Positions 38,582-50,339 of a DNA stretch of 64,000 nt are shown here, piece after piece. The translations under genes were made by a program, and so were the position numbers. Numbering within the stretch: the stretch's first letter is position 1; each line of letters begins with the position of its first letter. Under the pieces are notes generated by a model that saw nothing but the letters and a program-made list of their open reading frames with translations, did no database searches and had not been told where the DNA came from. Location: contig OZ023265.1 in the NCBI GenBank assembly GCA_964006375.1, positions 153,777,047 to 153,841,046 of the forward strand, written 5' to 3'. The stretch comes from Tillus elongatus. Lineage: Eukaryota > Arthropoda > Insecta > Coleoptera > Cleridae.

Positions 38582-39537
38582 ATATCACCCTTAAATCAAT
38601 TTCGAACAAGGCACAAGAATTCTGCCTTTTCGACTTTAACCCTTTATATTCAGGTCTCATTGGGATCCAATTCCTAAGGGACAATGAAGCCAGAATAGAT
38701 TTTAAAAATGAAGTCATGCATCTAGGTAAGCAAATCATTAAAATTCAATACCCTCAATTAAACAATGTCAATCAACCGGCAAGAATAAAAGCCAAAGCAG
38801 ATGGTTCACAAGACCCAGATACTACAGCCACTGTAAACAGTATCATAACAAAAGAGTACTTCAATTGTAATGGAGAACTTGAACTCGTAAATTACATGTT
38901 AGCGCACAAGGACGAAGATTATGAAACACCGCAGAACCTACAGACTAGCCGATTACGTAACCAATATAAGTATCACGTTACAGATGAACGTAAGCGCAGC
39001 TCGAGGACGCCTACTATAACACAAGATAATGTTATATCGACAATTCAACCATATAATACGAATACTCGACATACAGGGAGCGAGCAAAAACAGATTAACT
39101 GCGAAAACATTATAATGGAACAAATAGACGTAGATTATTTAAACGATGAGGAAAAACAGTTGTTATTTAATTTGTTATCAGAATATAAGGACATATTTTT
39201 AAACAAGGACGAACCATTGACGCACACAAATGCTATAAAACATAGAATAAGGACCATTGACGACATACCAGTCCATTCTAAATTATATAGATATCCATAC
39301 ATACATAAACCGGAAGTAGATCGACAAATAAATGACATGCTAAGGCAAAAAATAATCAGGAAAAGTCACAGCCCATACAGTTCACCCATTTGGGTCATAT
39401 CAAAAAAACTAGACAAGTCAAATAAACAAAAATGGAGGATTGTAGTGGACTATAGGAAACTAAACGAGAAAACAATACCGGACAGACACCCAATTCCCAA
39501 AATAGATGAAATACTGGACAAAATTGGACGAGCTTAA
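38582..39537 (+). pseudogene. pol: Errantivirus pol: protease end and RT fingers
   Basis: Open from before 38582 in the third frame; the first ATG is at 38716. It carries the end of the protease, a spacer, then RT motifs KLYRYPYIHKPEVDRQ, SPYSSPIWVISKK and WRIVVDYRKLN. It ends at an in-frame TAA (39535-39537) directly before the conserved palm segment. The codon before and the sequence after match the family without a gap, so this is a point nonsense change. Confidence 0.85.
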
Positions 39538-42021
39538 TATTTCTCGACAATCGATTTGATTTCTGGATATCACCAAATTGAAATGGACCCCCGGGACATA
39601 GAAAAAACGGCGTTTACCACCGATACGGGACACTGGGAGTACACTAGGATGCCGTTTGGGTTATCAGGGGCTCCAGCGACCTTTTTCAGGCTCATGCAGA
39701 ACGTGTTAGAGGGTCTAATTGGCCAAACATGCCTTGTATACATGGATGACGTCATAGTTTTCTCCACGTCATTACAAGAACACATAGAGAAACTAAAACT
39801 GGTATTCGAACGTTTCAGACAAAGCAACTTAAAGATCCAGCTAGACAAAAGTGATTTCCTAAAGAAGGAAGCCGAGTTTCTGGGACACGTTGTAAGCCCA
39901 GACGGGATCCGTCCGAATCCGAGGAAACTAGACGCAATAAGGAAATTCCCGATACCAAAAACCCAAAAAGAAATTAAATCATTTTTAGGACTAGTCGGAT
40001 ATTACAGAAAATTTATTGAAAATTTAGCACACGTCACGAAACCACTAACCAAGTGTTTAAAAAATAATTCTAAAATAGACGTTAATAACGAGGAATACAT
40101 TGGTGCCTTTAACTCATGTAAAGACATTTTAATGAATTCACCCGTGCTTATACCACCCGATTTCTCTAAGGATTTTATACTAACAACCGACGCTTCAAAC
40201 GTGGCGATAGCGGGCATATTAAGCCAAGGGGAACCCAATTCAGACCACCCGATAGCCTATGCCAGTCGTACATTAAACGAAACCGAATCTAGGTATAGCA
40301 CCATAGAGAAGGAATTGCTAGCCATCGTGTGGGCAACTAATTATTTCCGTCCATACTTATACGGACGCAAATTCACTATATATACGGACCATAAACCATT
40401 AAAATGGCTATTTTCGTTAAAACAACCAAATTCAAAATTACTCCGTTGGAGATTAAAATTAGAAGAATACGAATTCAAAATTGAATACAAGAAAGGAAAG
40501 CTGAATTGCGCAGCGGACGCCCTTTCTCGAGTAGAGATCCACCCCATAGATATAGACAACCAATCAATGGCCAATAATGTCGACGAGGAAGAAGAAATAA
40601 TAGAAATAGAGGACGACGAAGGTGTAATAGAAATAAACGAGGACGAAACAGCTAATTCAAATGCGGATTCTTACTCAGCACCCGGTATACCAATATTAGA
40701 GGAAGAAATTATTAACAGTAAAACAAATCAAATAGTCTTTAAAAACACAGACAAACCAGAAATATTCTCAGTAAGGAAAGACAAACGAAACTTTATTTAT
40801 GCAAACTTTAATTTAAATGACCCCAATCAAATAGAAAAATTTATAAAGGAATACTGTTTACCACAAAGAAAATATTATTGCCTTTTCGTAAATGAACAAG
40901 ATTACGAACTAGTCAGTTCGGCAATCAACAAAAACTTTAATAATGTAGAGTCACCAAAATTTTATAGATGTTTAGAAATGAGGGAAGAAATCCAGGAAGA
41001 CGAGCTAACGGATATGATAGTCAAATATCATCAGGGTAAGTCCAACCATCGCGGGGCTGAGGAGACTTACTTAAGAATAAAGAGAAAATACTATTACCCC
41101 AATTTAAAGAAACACATAGAAGAATATGTAAAAACGTGTGAGCTGTGTAAAACGTGCAAATATAACAGGAACCCGGTACAGATAGCATTAGAACACACCC
41201 CAACAGCATCCAAACCTTTAGAAACACTCCACGTAGATACGTTCCAAATTGAACGAGCAATAATTTTAACCATATTGGATCCATTCAGTAAATTCGGTCA
41301 AGCATTTCCCATCAAAAGCAAAAACGCTACAGAAATTGCAAAAAACTTAATTAAATACTTTTCACAGTACGGAGCGTGTAAAACCCTAATTGCGGACCCA
41401 GGAACGGAGTTCTCGAATTTAGTAGTAAAAGAACTACTAGAGACATACCAAATAGAATTGCACACCACAACACCCCAAAACCCCGAATCAAACGGACCCA
41501 TAGAACGATTTCACAGCACCATCATTGAACATTATCGATTATTTAAGGAGAAATTCAAAAATATGAAACCCATAGAATTAATACCCTACTGTATATTCGC
41601 CTATAATTCCACGATACACTCACAAACACTAAAACCACCATTCGACTTAATATTCGGCTATATACCGGAAATGTTTAACTACGACCCGGAAGTAATAATT
41701 ACGCAAGAGTATAACGTACAACACAAAGAAATTATGAAAATCATCTACGAAATTGTTAGAAGTCGCATAGAAACGTCAAAACAAAAAACCTTACAAAGAA
41801 CTAATAAAAACACGAACCAGCCGTTCAAGGAAGGCGACGTGGTATACAAACAGATACCACCGGGATTTCATAAAAAACATAAAAACCCCTTTTCAGGACC
41901 CTATTCAATAATATCCTTATTAGAACATAACAAAGCTATTCTAATAAACCATAAAAATGACGAACAGACAATAGCACATCTAAGAAATTTACGTCTTGCA
42001 GGTTCCTTGCCACAGGAATAA
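39538..42021 (+). pseudogene. pol: Errantivirus pol: RT palm, RNase H, integrase
   Basis: Same frame as the preceding part, open for over 820 codons after the stop. RT palm: ISGYHQIEMDP and the catalytic YMDD (VYMDDVIVF). RNase H: TTDASNVAIAG, YTDHKPLKWL and CAADALSR. Acidic linker. Integrase: zinc domain H...H...C-x2-C (YHQGKSNHRG, CELCKTC), catalytic D (HVDTF), D (ADPGTEF) and E (ESNGPIERFH), then a C-terminal domain with GDVVYK and FSGPY. Its stop precedes env by a few bases. Because of the upstream stop and frameshift it cannot be made as normal Gag-Pol. Confidence 0.9.
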
Positions 42022-42038
42022 CAGCCCAAATACAAGAC

Positions 42039-43736
42039 TTGACGGACAATCCAGGTATGCTGCCAAAGAAATTAGGTACAGCATACACAGAGACTAGCAG
42101 CTGGAACTTGATACATATACATGACCTGACACAACTACACGAAGACTATAACCAAATAAAAAGACATTACATAAACACAGTTACGTCTATGACAAAAGAT
42201 TACCACGACGAATACCATAATTTTATACTAACATTAAATTTTACTATAGATAATATAGACGATACATTTTATAGGATATTCTTAGAGAGAGATAACATCA
42301 ATGAGAGACAGAGACGGGGCATAATCAATGGGCTAGGATCGATATTTAAATCAATAACTGGCAATCTCGATTCACAAGATGGCGAACGTATATATCAGGC
42401 AATAGAAATATTAAGTACAGACCAAAACAAAATTCATGATCTTTTTAAATCGCAAAATTCGGTAATGCTAGGAGCAATCGGAGAGTTCAATAAAACGATC
42501 GTAGGGTTGAGTCACAATCAGGGCACGATAATAAATAGAATAAACGAGTTAGGTAACACAGTTGATAGCCTTAGGAGCGAACAACTAACGCACTATCATC
42601 GCATCAAAATCCTAGAGCTGCTGACCCAGCTTGGACATTTATTGAATAATATTCAAGAATTAGCACTCACAACTGAGAATGCAATCACTTTTTCAAAATT
42701 AGGAATTTTTCACACATCCATATTAAAACCAAAATTTATAATAAAAGAAATCAATAGAATACAAAAATACGTAACAAATGCCAAACTAATAACAACCACT
42801 GATCTGAATCTGTATGAAAAAATATTCAAAATAAAAGCAGTACAAAATAAATTCCAAATTATATTTCAAATAGAAATACCTCTAGTTGAAGAGTCAGAAT
42901 ATGATTACTATCAGTTATACACATTACCTGTCCCAAAAAATCCACACACCTTTACCATGATAATCCCTAGAACCAAATACTTGATCCTAAGCAGTAAACA
43001 ATATGCCTTTCGAAATGAAGAATGTCAAAATTTAAAGAACAAATTATATTTCTGCCAAGACGACAATCCAACAGCCATGAATGATCAGAACCCATGTGAA
43101 ATAAAACTAATAAAATTTCAAAAGCCTATCGATAATTGTAACCAAGAATTAGTCAAAATTAAACAAACCACAGTTTCGAGATATGGAACCAGTCAATACA
43201 TCATCTTAGCGCCAGAAGAGACAAACGCCAGAATAACTTGCCAGGAACAAGAGTGGACCAATATCATCAAGGGTACCAAATTGGTCAACCTCCAACCAAA
43301 TTGCCAATTGAAAGTAGGAAACAAAATTTATAAAACCGGCCCCACTACAGCGGAAACACAACAACTATTCAATCCCCCCAAATTAGAAACCACCACTACG
43401 AAGGAAGAAACAAATTACGAAAAGGTACCCGAACTCAAATTAGACAACGTACAGCTGCATAACATCGAGCAGATCCAACACCAACTCCAAAGCATTAAGA
43501 AAAATATACCAGGCCGAATGGAACTACCATTACATCACCTGAGTATATGGACCATATTATTGTACGTGGCTATTTTAACCGCCATCATAATGATAGCCGT
43601 CAAATGGGGAGTCATAAGAAGAAGAACCACTAGAAGAACTACGAAGATCAACCCAAGAACCGACAAGGGAGAATTGAAGATCAACCCAGGAACCACCGAA
43701 GCCGGATTTCCCTTGAAAATCCGGAACGAACCGTAG
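42039..43736 (+). CDS. env: Errantivirus envelope (baculovirus F-like)
   Basis: 565 codons open, no internal break. No ATG starts the frame until 42057. A splice-acceptor-like TCTTGCAG ends at 42000 in the pol 3' end, and the frame is open from there, so a spliced subgenomic mRNA supplying an upstream start and signal peptide is likely, as in gypsy. A basic furin-type site RQRR (residues 90-93 of this ORF) is followed by a Gly-rich hydrophobic fusion-peptide-like stretch. A single transmembrane segment lies at about residues 503-526, with a basic cytoplasmic tail. This matches the insect errantivirus Env family related to baculovirus F proteins, which mediates membrane fusion. Confidence 0.85.
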   Translation: MTDNPGMLPKKLGTAYTETSSWNLIHIHDLTQLHEDYNQIKRHYINTVTSMTKDYHDEYHNFILTLNFTIDNIDDTFYRIFLERDNINERQRRGIINGLGSIFKSITGNLDSQDGERIYQAIEILSTDQNKIHDLFKSQNSVMLGAIGEFNKTIVGLSHNQGTIINRINELGNTVDSLRSEQLTHYHRIKILELLTQLGHLLNNIQELALTTENAITFSKLGIFHTSILKPKFIIKEINRIQKYVTNAKLITTTDLNLYEKIFKIKAVQNKFQIIFQIEIPLVEESEYDYYQLYTLPVPKNPHTFTMIIPRTKYLILSSKQYAFRNEECQNLKNKLYFCQDDNPTAMNDQNPCEIKLIKFQKPIDNCNQELVKIKQTTVSRYGTSQYIILAPEETNARITCQEQEWTNIIKGTKLVNLQPNCQLKVGNKIYKTGPTTAETQQLFNPPKLETTTTKEETNYEKVPELKLDNVQLHNIEQIQHQLQSIKKNIPGRMELPLHHLSIWTILLYVAILTAIIMIAVKWGVIRRRTTRRTTKINPRTDKGELKINPGTTEAGFPLKIRNEP

Positions 43737-43747
43737 CTTCGTTCTTC

Positions 43748-43759
43748 AAAGGGGGGAGG
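43748..43759 (+). other. Polypurine tract
   Basis: AAAGGGGGGAGG directly before the 3' LTR; it would prime plus-strand DNA synthesis. Confidence 0.85.
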
Positions 43760-44163
43760 AGATAAATAGAGCCACAACAACAGGCTATTGTGCAACAATG
43801 TATCCTGGCCTCCTTAGAAACCGCAGTGTCATCATAATAGTGAAGTGGCGCCTGTAGGAATGCAGGCGTAAAACCAGCAAGTACGAACGGAATATCTCCG
43901 GTGACATTCAGCATTAGCAGATCCAGGTCACCTCCAGAGACAATAGTGCCACGCCTGGAGGGGAAGACTATAAATAGGATAAGCACCGAGATAGGAGTGT
44001 TCATTGCTTGTTTCCTAGTTAGTCTGGCACATGGCGTGTCAAGTATTTTAATATCACTTATATATATATTTTTTTTGTCTCATTATTGTATTAAGTAATC
44101 ATTGTGTTTAAGTAATAATAAATTGTTTAAAAAAAGTTAATTGTCTTAACGCTAAAGTTAAGT
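43760..44163 (+). repeat. Errantivirus 3' LTR
   Basis: 404 bp, same termini as the 5' LTR, shorter by 6 bp in the TA/T tract. Followed by the CGCG target duplication. Confidence 0.9.
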
Positions 44164-44167
44164 CGCG

Positions 44168-44720
44168 TCTAGGTAAACGAACTAGTCCGAAGTAAAATTG
44201 TCGTCGAAGACCCATCGTTTGTTTATTGTGTAGTGAAACTACGAGGCCGAAGACCTGCTTTAATCTTCTGGTCGACAAATTTATGAGCCCTTATCTAATA
44301 TAAGGATAATAGGCTTAAAAGGAACGGTACTGAGTTATTTAAGAAATCTGCACGTTCCCTTTCGACCTAGAAATTTACCATGTGGATATTGGAGCAAGCC
44401 GACAACCACATCTGGCGAGACAAACACAATAACCTCCGCTCATCTTTTTATATAGAAAACTAAACCAGGGTGTTTGGCTCACATTGTTAACTCTAACAAA
44501 GGATAAATAATTCAACTAAAATACTACATAAAAAATATATTTATATTGATTTTAATTCTTCGTAAACAGTATTTATATTGACTTCATAGATACACAGAAA
44601 ACGAAAGGGTCTTTAAGTGAGACAAGCGTAGAGATTAGTATATGTATAGACCGGCAGAGTTATTGACAGTTATTTATTATTCTACCAGACAAATTAGGAG
44701 TGTTGAAGTGGTCGAATGCA
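44168..44720. other. No recognisable feature
   Basis: Flank of the errantivirus insertion; no ORF or repeat recognised. Confidence 0.35.
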
Positions 44721-44800
44721 AAGTGAAGAGGTCTGAAATATGTGTTGTAGTGATTTGGGTCCTCCAAGTGTACTTATTAGTGGTCATCACAGGTTCCAGT
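44721..44800 (+). repeat. Hammerhead-family tail without ribozyme core
   Basis: TGTGTTGTAGTGATTTGGGT, then CTCCAAGTGTACTTATTAG, matches the tail that follows the hammerhead-like motifs elsewhere, but no CUGANGA or GAAA core precedes it. It is a truncated copy. Confidence 0.5.
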
Positions 44801-44890
44801 TTTCACAAATAATGAAATATTGAACTTTTTTTGCTTAAAAAAGGTATACATATGGAAAATGGTTTGGGGAGATATTTTTGATTTTATCAA

Positions 44891-45163
44891 TTAGGAATTT
44901 GGATTTATACCTCCAGGCATATTAACGTCCAAAACGGACTTTTTTGTTAATAAATTCAGAACTAATTGCTTTATAGCGTATCTATGTTTTAAAATGATGT
45001 GTCTAAATGTGACCCAGATTTTTCCTTGAGCCTTTAATTCCTTGAAAAAAAAACCCATTAAAATCATGCTGCTATGCCGAGTTAATACCGAAGCGATAAT
45101 TTGTTGCCGGGTGAGGAAATTCATTTCCAAGGTAAAAAAGAACAGAACAAGTCTATACTCCAT
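44891..45163 (-). CDS. 90-codon ORF, possible PLE N-terminal piece
   Basis: It starts 21 bases after the hammerhead-like motif on the same strand, where PLE coding sequence would be expected to begin. No catalytic motif is visible (FKELKAQGKIWVTF, KHRYAIKQLVLNLL). The assignment rests on position only and could be chance. Confidence 0.25.
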   Translation of the reverse strand: MEYRLVLFFFTLEMNFLTRQQIIASVLTRHSSMILMGFFFKELKAQGKIWVTFRHIILKHRYAIKQLVLNLLTKKSVLDVNMPGGINPNS

Positions 45164-45183
45164 ACTGAATTTATTTAGTAAAA

Positions 45184-45226
45184 GCCCTGCGCGTTTCGGC
45201 CCATATCTCAGGCCATCTTCAGGGGC
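45184..45226 (-). ncRNA. Hammerhead-ribozyme-like motif (PLE leader type)
   Basis: Minus strand: GCCC, CTGAAGA (45216-45222), stem II GGCC/GGCC with an 8-9 nt loop, GAAA (45194-45197), CGCG (45190-45193), CA, GGGC. Stem I is a 4-bp GCCC/GGGC. The cleavage dinucleotide is CA rather than UH, which should impair cleavage. Confidence 0.55.
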
Positions 45227-45429
45227 TTACTGAAACAATACAAAAAGTGGCTGTGTCAGAAACAAAGTTTCTGATAGGTCGGCAAGTATCACACGACGCA
45301 AGCAGTTACAAAATTCTAAACAGCCTTACAAGCAAAGTCTAAATAGAAACTAAAGTCAACGCTAACATGTTCTACAACAGTTACATTTATAAAATCAAAG
45401 CTAGAAGTTAAAAGTTGAGAAGTTAAAAA

Positions 45430-46640
45430 CATCCAATCCAAACAGCCAATTTGCCGATGACACTTCGTTCACTGTTGCGGCTAGTAATTCTCCAGAACTA
45501 GAGATCTCGTGTGCTAAGGTGGTGATAGGAATGTCTGATTGGTGTAGGGAAAATAGACTAATTTTAAATATTGAAAAAACTGTTAACATAAAATTTGAGA
45601 ATATCCACGCCAGACAAAGCAGTGATTCCAGTTTGTGTAACAATAAGAATGCAGTAGATAATAATAATACCAAATTTTTAGGGGTTATAGTAGATAAATT
45701 TATAACCTGGGGACCTCATACCGATTATGTGGCGGCCAGACTGAATAGTGCCTACTTTGCTTTATCTAATTTAAAATATACAGTGGGAGATGGTACACTT
45801 CGTTTATTTTATCACGCACACGTAGGTAGCAGACTCAGGTATGGACTTATAGTCTGTGGAGCATCAGCACATACACACAGACTATTCATTATTCAAAAAC
45901 GTATTGTAAGATTATTAGGTGGCGCGAAATATGATGAACACTGTGCTCCTCTATTTGTTCGCCTTCGGATAATGACGTTTTACTCACTCTATCTTTTTAG
46001 TTTGTCACTATTTGTGAGAGAAAATCCAAGGTATTTTAATATGTTAGGAAACAATTATTCAACTAGAAATACAGGTATTGTTGCTGTACCTCAACACTCT
46101 ACCTCACTTTTCCAGAAAGGAACCAAATATATGGCAATAAGAGCATATAACCATTTACCTGTGTGCATAAGAAACATCACTGGGCTTGTACAATTTAAGG
46201 GAGAGCTAAAAAAATATTTTTAGACCACCCATTTTATTCAATAAATGAATATTTTAATATTGGGTGATGCTATTTGTATGTCTTGTCCCATTTTAATACA
46301 TTGTATAGACTTTAATATAAACATATGATGGTGTATTTGTTGAAGTGTGCATGCGGAAAAGCGTATGTTGTGTGGGTTAATTGTTGTTTTGTTTGCGCAG
46401 TGTTCTGCATTTTATGCCCTTTCATGGGTTTGTTTTTATATGTTTTTTTTTATGTTAGATAATGACTCCTTAACTGTAGGTTTGGGGCCTTTTTTTATTG
46501 AGTCCCTATTATGGATTTACAATGTTTATATATAATGCTCTGTGTAACGAGTTGCTACATATTATGTTTTGACGTGTTCCTTGCCCGTTTGGGATTTTAT
46601 GAATAAAGTTGTATTATTATTATTATTATTATTATTATCA
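45430..46640 (+). mobile_element. Non-LTR retrotransposon, 5'-truncated
   Basis: The sequence enters at the RT catalytic motif FADD (about 45450-45461), runs through the rest of RT, and ends in a (TTA)n tail at about 46610-46637. All upstream domains (endonuclease, RT fingers) are missing, the usual result of incomplete target-primed reverse transcription. Confidence 0.8.
45450..46223 (+). pseudogene. RT C-terminal half of a LINE (CR1/jockey-like)
   Basis: The frame is open from the FADDTSF motif to the stop at 46221-46223. Conserved blocks: WCRENRLILNIEKT, KFLGVIVD, LRYGLIVCG, IQKRIVRLLGGA and the terminal YNHLPVCIRNI. These are typical of the post-palm part of CR1/L2/jockey-group RTs. The first ATG is at 45531, but the real gene began far upstream. 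It is open but lacks most of the enzyme. Confidence 0.8.
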
Positions 46641-46943
46641 AAATGTCCAAAGCTTGGTCGAGGCACCTCCAAGCAGCAAAAACAACAATGCAAAATCAGT
46701 AAAAACAGCAAAAAACGGGTCGAAACTCGAACAAGTTAAGTTTAAAAGTGCACTGACACACCACAATCTAAGGTCTTTAAACAAATAGACAGAGAAGCTG
46801 CCCAAGGCAGGCTGCACAATCAGAGCGGAACTTTCAGAGAAAACACTGAGTTAAACCTATGATACCTATAAAGAATAAAACCAAAATGGCTAAACATACT
46901 TAGGTTCTGTTTTTTATAACAGGAACTGAACTTTACAAGAAAT

Positions 46944-49900
46944 CGGTGGTTTTATGGCAAAAGGTACTATGTGAGTATTTTCACCAAAATGCGATTTTCA
47001 CGATAAATTAAAGGTGGCAAAATGCTATATATTATAGAATAAAGATTATAGCTCTGCTTGCCACCGTGTGGTTGTAATCTAGAAATGTCATATTATGCTG
47101 TGTTTCGCGCTATGAAACGGTTTCATGGCAAAATGAGCTTAAATTGCCACATCTTCATTAGCCATACAATATACACATAAGTGATAGATCTTGACTCATT
47201 TCAAGGCAAAAGGTGCTTGCTTGCGATATCCCGTTCTGCCATAAAATATTTTAGAGTAAATGCAATAAGTTAGTCATGTCAAAAGGTTCTCTAAAACCGG
47301 ATATCACTTTATGCCATAACAGGCATTCCAAAATGTAAACATACCTGCGCGTGTCTAAACGTTCTTATACGGGCAGTGTTCCGTTTTGCCATAACACGTG
47401 TTTGTTTTGTGAGTTGGGTTCATGTTGTTTATTGTACTAGTGATTGTGAATGTTTGCGGACATTTTCTCGATTATAATATTGCTAAAAAGAAATTAAAAT
47501 GAATCAGTTTAAAACAAGAAGGCAAAAAATTGTCCAATTAGCGCTTTTAAAACCACCTGTAGTGATAAATACAGATGTTTTAAGAGATCAAGAGAATTAT
47601 TATAGTGTTAGTTAACCTGTGGACCACAGCATTGTTCCCGAAACTGACACAACAATACTTACAAATGGTATTATTATTTACATATTCTATGTCACTATAT
47701 TAGTCTAAGTAACATATTTTTCAGACTTTACCATAAGTCAACCTATACAAGTAAACTCTTGTGTTGAGCTGCAGTTTGAAGAAATAGAACAGTGTAATGC
47801 AGAAAATAGTGATCACTTTGTTTTTGAAATAGCTAATAATGAAATTTTTGATGAACTGCAAAATGACTATTAAATAGCCGATGTGATTCGACGTCGTACT
47901 AATATAGAAGAAAATGTCATAATGAAATATAAAGAAAATGGAAACAACTATGATGTAAAAGAAATCGTGCGAAACATTCTAGAAGACTTGTTAGAAGGCG
48001 TTTTCAGAAAATTGTTTAGAAAAGTTTCTTCAGTGAAACTGAGGTTGAAGAACAAACAAAGAAAGGATAGAGGTGAAGAATTATGCGGACAGAAAGGGAC
48101 GCCTTACGGTTACTCGTCAGATGAAAGAAAAATGTAATGGTTGTCGATTTGAATGCAACAGTTTAAGTGACTTGGACAGAAAACATAATTTTCAAGAATT
48201 CTGGACGATTGGGGATCACAATGTACGGTCTTAGTATATCACATCTTTAATAGAGCAAAAACAAGTAGAGATGGATGATAAAAAGCACAAAAAAATCAAA
48301 ACAAACCTGTTTTTTCTACAAATTAACAACAAAAGGTACAGAGTTTGCAAAGATACTTTCCTGGCAACATTTGGAATAGGTAAGCGATACGTGGATGTAC
48401 TTACAAAAAATGCAAGTCAGTCAGGTACCAGCATTTCCGATAAGCGTGGAAAAAGAGAACCAGTAAATAAAGGCAGCAATAGAGGCGTAAAAAAATAGAT
48501 GATCATATTTCAAAATTTCCAGTCTTTGAGAGTCACTATAGTAGAAGAGATTCAAAAAATAAGTACCTACATCCCGATTTGAATATTAAAAAATGTACTC
48601 TCTTTACACAGAGGAATGTACCGCAGAAATAGGCAGCCTCTCTGTTATAGCAGTTATTATAAGTTTTTTTAAGACAAAGAACTTGCCATTCAAAAGACCC
48701 TATAATGACACGTGCCGGGTATGTGACGAATTAAGAATAAAGTTTAGAAACAAAAATCTAACGGAAACTGACAGACATAAGTTTAAGCTAGGAAAAGAGA
48801 ATCATTTGAAGAAAGTAGATGCAGCATATAAAACGAAAGCTGCTGATAAGTTGAAGGCCAAAGCAAGTGGAGGAAAAATTGTTGTCAAAGCGTTTGACTA
48901 ACAAAAAGTACTAGAAACTACATCACTGACAACAGGTACATTATTTTATAAAAGACAACTCAGCACTTACAACTTAACAATGCATGACTTGTCTACTAAT
49001 CAGGCATCAAGCTACTTGTGGTATGAAAGTATCGGTGGTCGTGGCTCAGATGAAGTAGCATTAATACTGTATAAAGACATTCAAAGTATTAATGACGATT
49101 TCGAACATTTAATCTATTATTCAGACAACTGTACAGGACAGAACCACAATTTCACTTTGCCAGTTATGTATGATATATCAATAAAGTCCAAGCCCAACCT
49201 AAGAACAGTCGAACACAAATTTCTAGTAGTAGGTCACACTCACATGGAGTGTGACTCTGACCATTCAAGAATAGAGAGAGCTTAACCAAATTACATGAAA
49301 ATATGTATACCCAGAGACTGGTACAATATGATAAAATTGATCAGACAGACGTGGGAAAGCATTTTTTAGTGTCCACGAAATTACACTGGAAAATTTTTAT
49401 GATTTCAAGTCCTTGTACAGTTCAAAAACTTCCACTTATATTAAAAGACAAAAATTTTGAAACAATGACCCAGTTCAGTGGTCTAAAACCAGGTGGATTA
49501 AGGTCCAGAATGATAAGCCAGGAATATTTAGCTTATCCCAGCGGATTAGCCGTCCAGAATGCAAAGAGTTGCTTGTCCTAACAAATACAAAGGACGCTCA
49601 AAAAGAAATATAATTAAAAATTAAAAATAAAAGTAAATTACCAATATAAAGTAAAAAATTCAAACATTTAATGGAATTGTTGGAGCTCATACCTGAAGAG
49701 TATCACCAGTTTTATCAAAGTCTTCCTCATAGCAGTAAAGTGTGAACTCGAGTGAACTATGTTATTATAATGATGATCTACTGTTTATGGCAAAACGATC
49801 TAAATGTGTTACGTTAAGAAAAAAGTATTATTATTGAAGCTAAACTCTAATTTTTCTTGTATCCAAGAATTCTTTTTTATTTAAAATATGTTGAAGTGTA

Positions 49901-50025
49901 CTTTTTTGTTTATTACAGTTTGAAATATCAAAACGATTGTTTTTTATGTCGTCCTAAAACTTTCTTTTAGCTCTCCTGTAAAATTGTGTTTTGGTTACAT
50001 AGCACCTTTTGCCGTAAAACCACCG
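46944..50025 (+). mobile_element. Sola-like DNA transposon with 4-bp target duplication
   Basis: Terminal inverted repeats of about 31 bp: CGGTGGTTTTATGGCAAAAG at the left and, on the minus strand at the right, CGGTGGTTTTACGGCAAAAG. They are flanked by AAAT (46940-46943 and 50026-50029). GGCAAAA and its complement recur inside both ends (for example near 47012, 47128 and 47390). It encloses a decayed multi-exon transposase. Four-base duplications fit Sola, but the family name is a best guess. Confidence 0.75.
47499..49581 (+). pseudogene. Sola-like/DUF7869-type transposase, decayed
   Basis: A candidate first exon starts at 47499 and an intron is visible at 47667-47723 (GTATTA...TTTTTCAG). 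Main pieces: 48271-48498 with RVCKDTFLATFGIGKRYVD; 48500-48901 with SHYSRRDSKNKYL and DTCRVCDELRIK; 48902-49285 with YSDNCTGQNHN and HKFLVVGHTHMECDSDHSRI, the presumed catalytic region; then IPRDWYNMI. In-frame stops at 48899-48901 and 49283-49285, and other frame breaks, make it a pseudogene. Similar proteins are widespread in arthropods as mobile-element ORFs. Catalytic residues are inferred. Confidence 0.65.
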
Positions 50026-50029
50026 AAAT

Positions 50030-50310
50030 ATATCATAGTGGCTGCTTTCATCGACTGCCGCTCTTGTTTCCTTGCACTATATGGGTGAAGGCAGAATTAT
50101 AAGCATCAAAACCTCAAATCACAGCAATGGACACACGGCAATACAAACAAAAATTTCGCATTTGAAATGGAGAACAGTTAAAAGCCGAATATCAGAAGTG
50201 AACGGGAAGGGGCAAATAAATGAACTACGACTTTCAGCTAAAAGTGACAAGTGACAGACAAGTGACGCTGACATCTACCCGGCCGTGCCGAGCAGCACAG
50301 AACAAGAAAC
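50030..50310. other. No recognisable feature
   Basis: Short spacer between the Sola-like element and the next transposase relic; a 60-codon ORF here has no motif. Confidence 0.3.
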
Positions 50311-50339
50311 ATTTCCGGCCTCCTTGATTCCACAGAATA

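Larger units (their letters stand above)
36470..44163 (+). mobile_element. Errantivirus (insect Gypsy-type endogenous retrovirus)
   Basis: 7,694 bp flanked by a 4-bp CGCG duplication (36466-36469 and 44164-44167). LTRs are 410 and 404 bp; they differ by one visible substitution (36593 G, 43883 A) and by the length of a short TA/T tract, so the insertion is young. A tRNA-type primer site, gag, pol, env and a polypurine tract occur in the standard order. LTR retroviruses of this group infect or once infected arthropods. pol is broken in this copy, so it cannot be autonomous. Confidence 0.95.
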
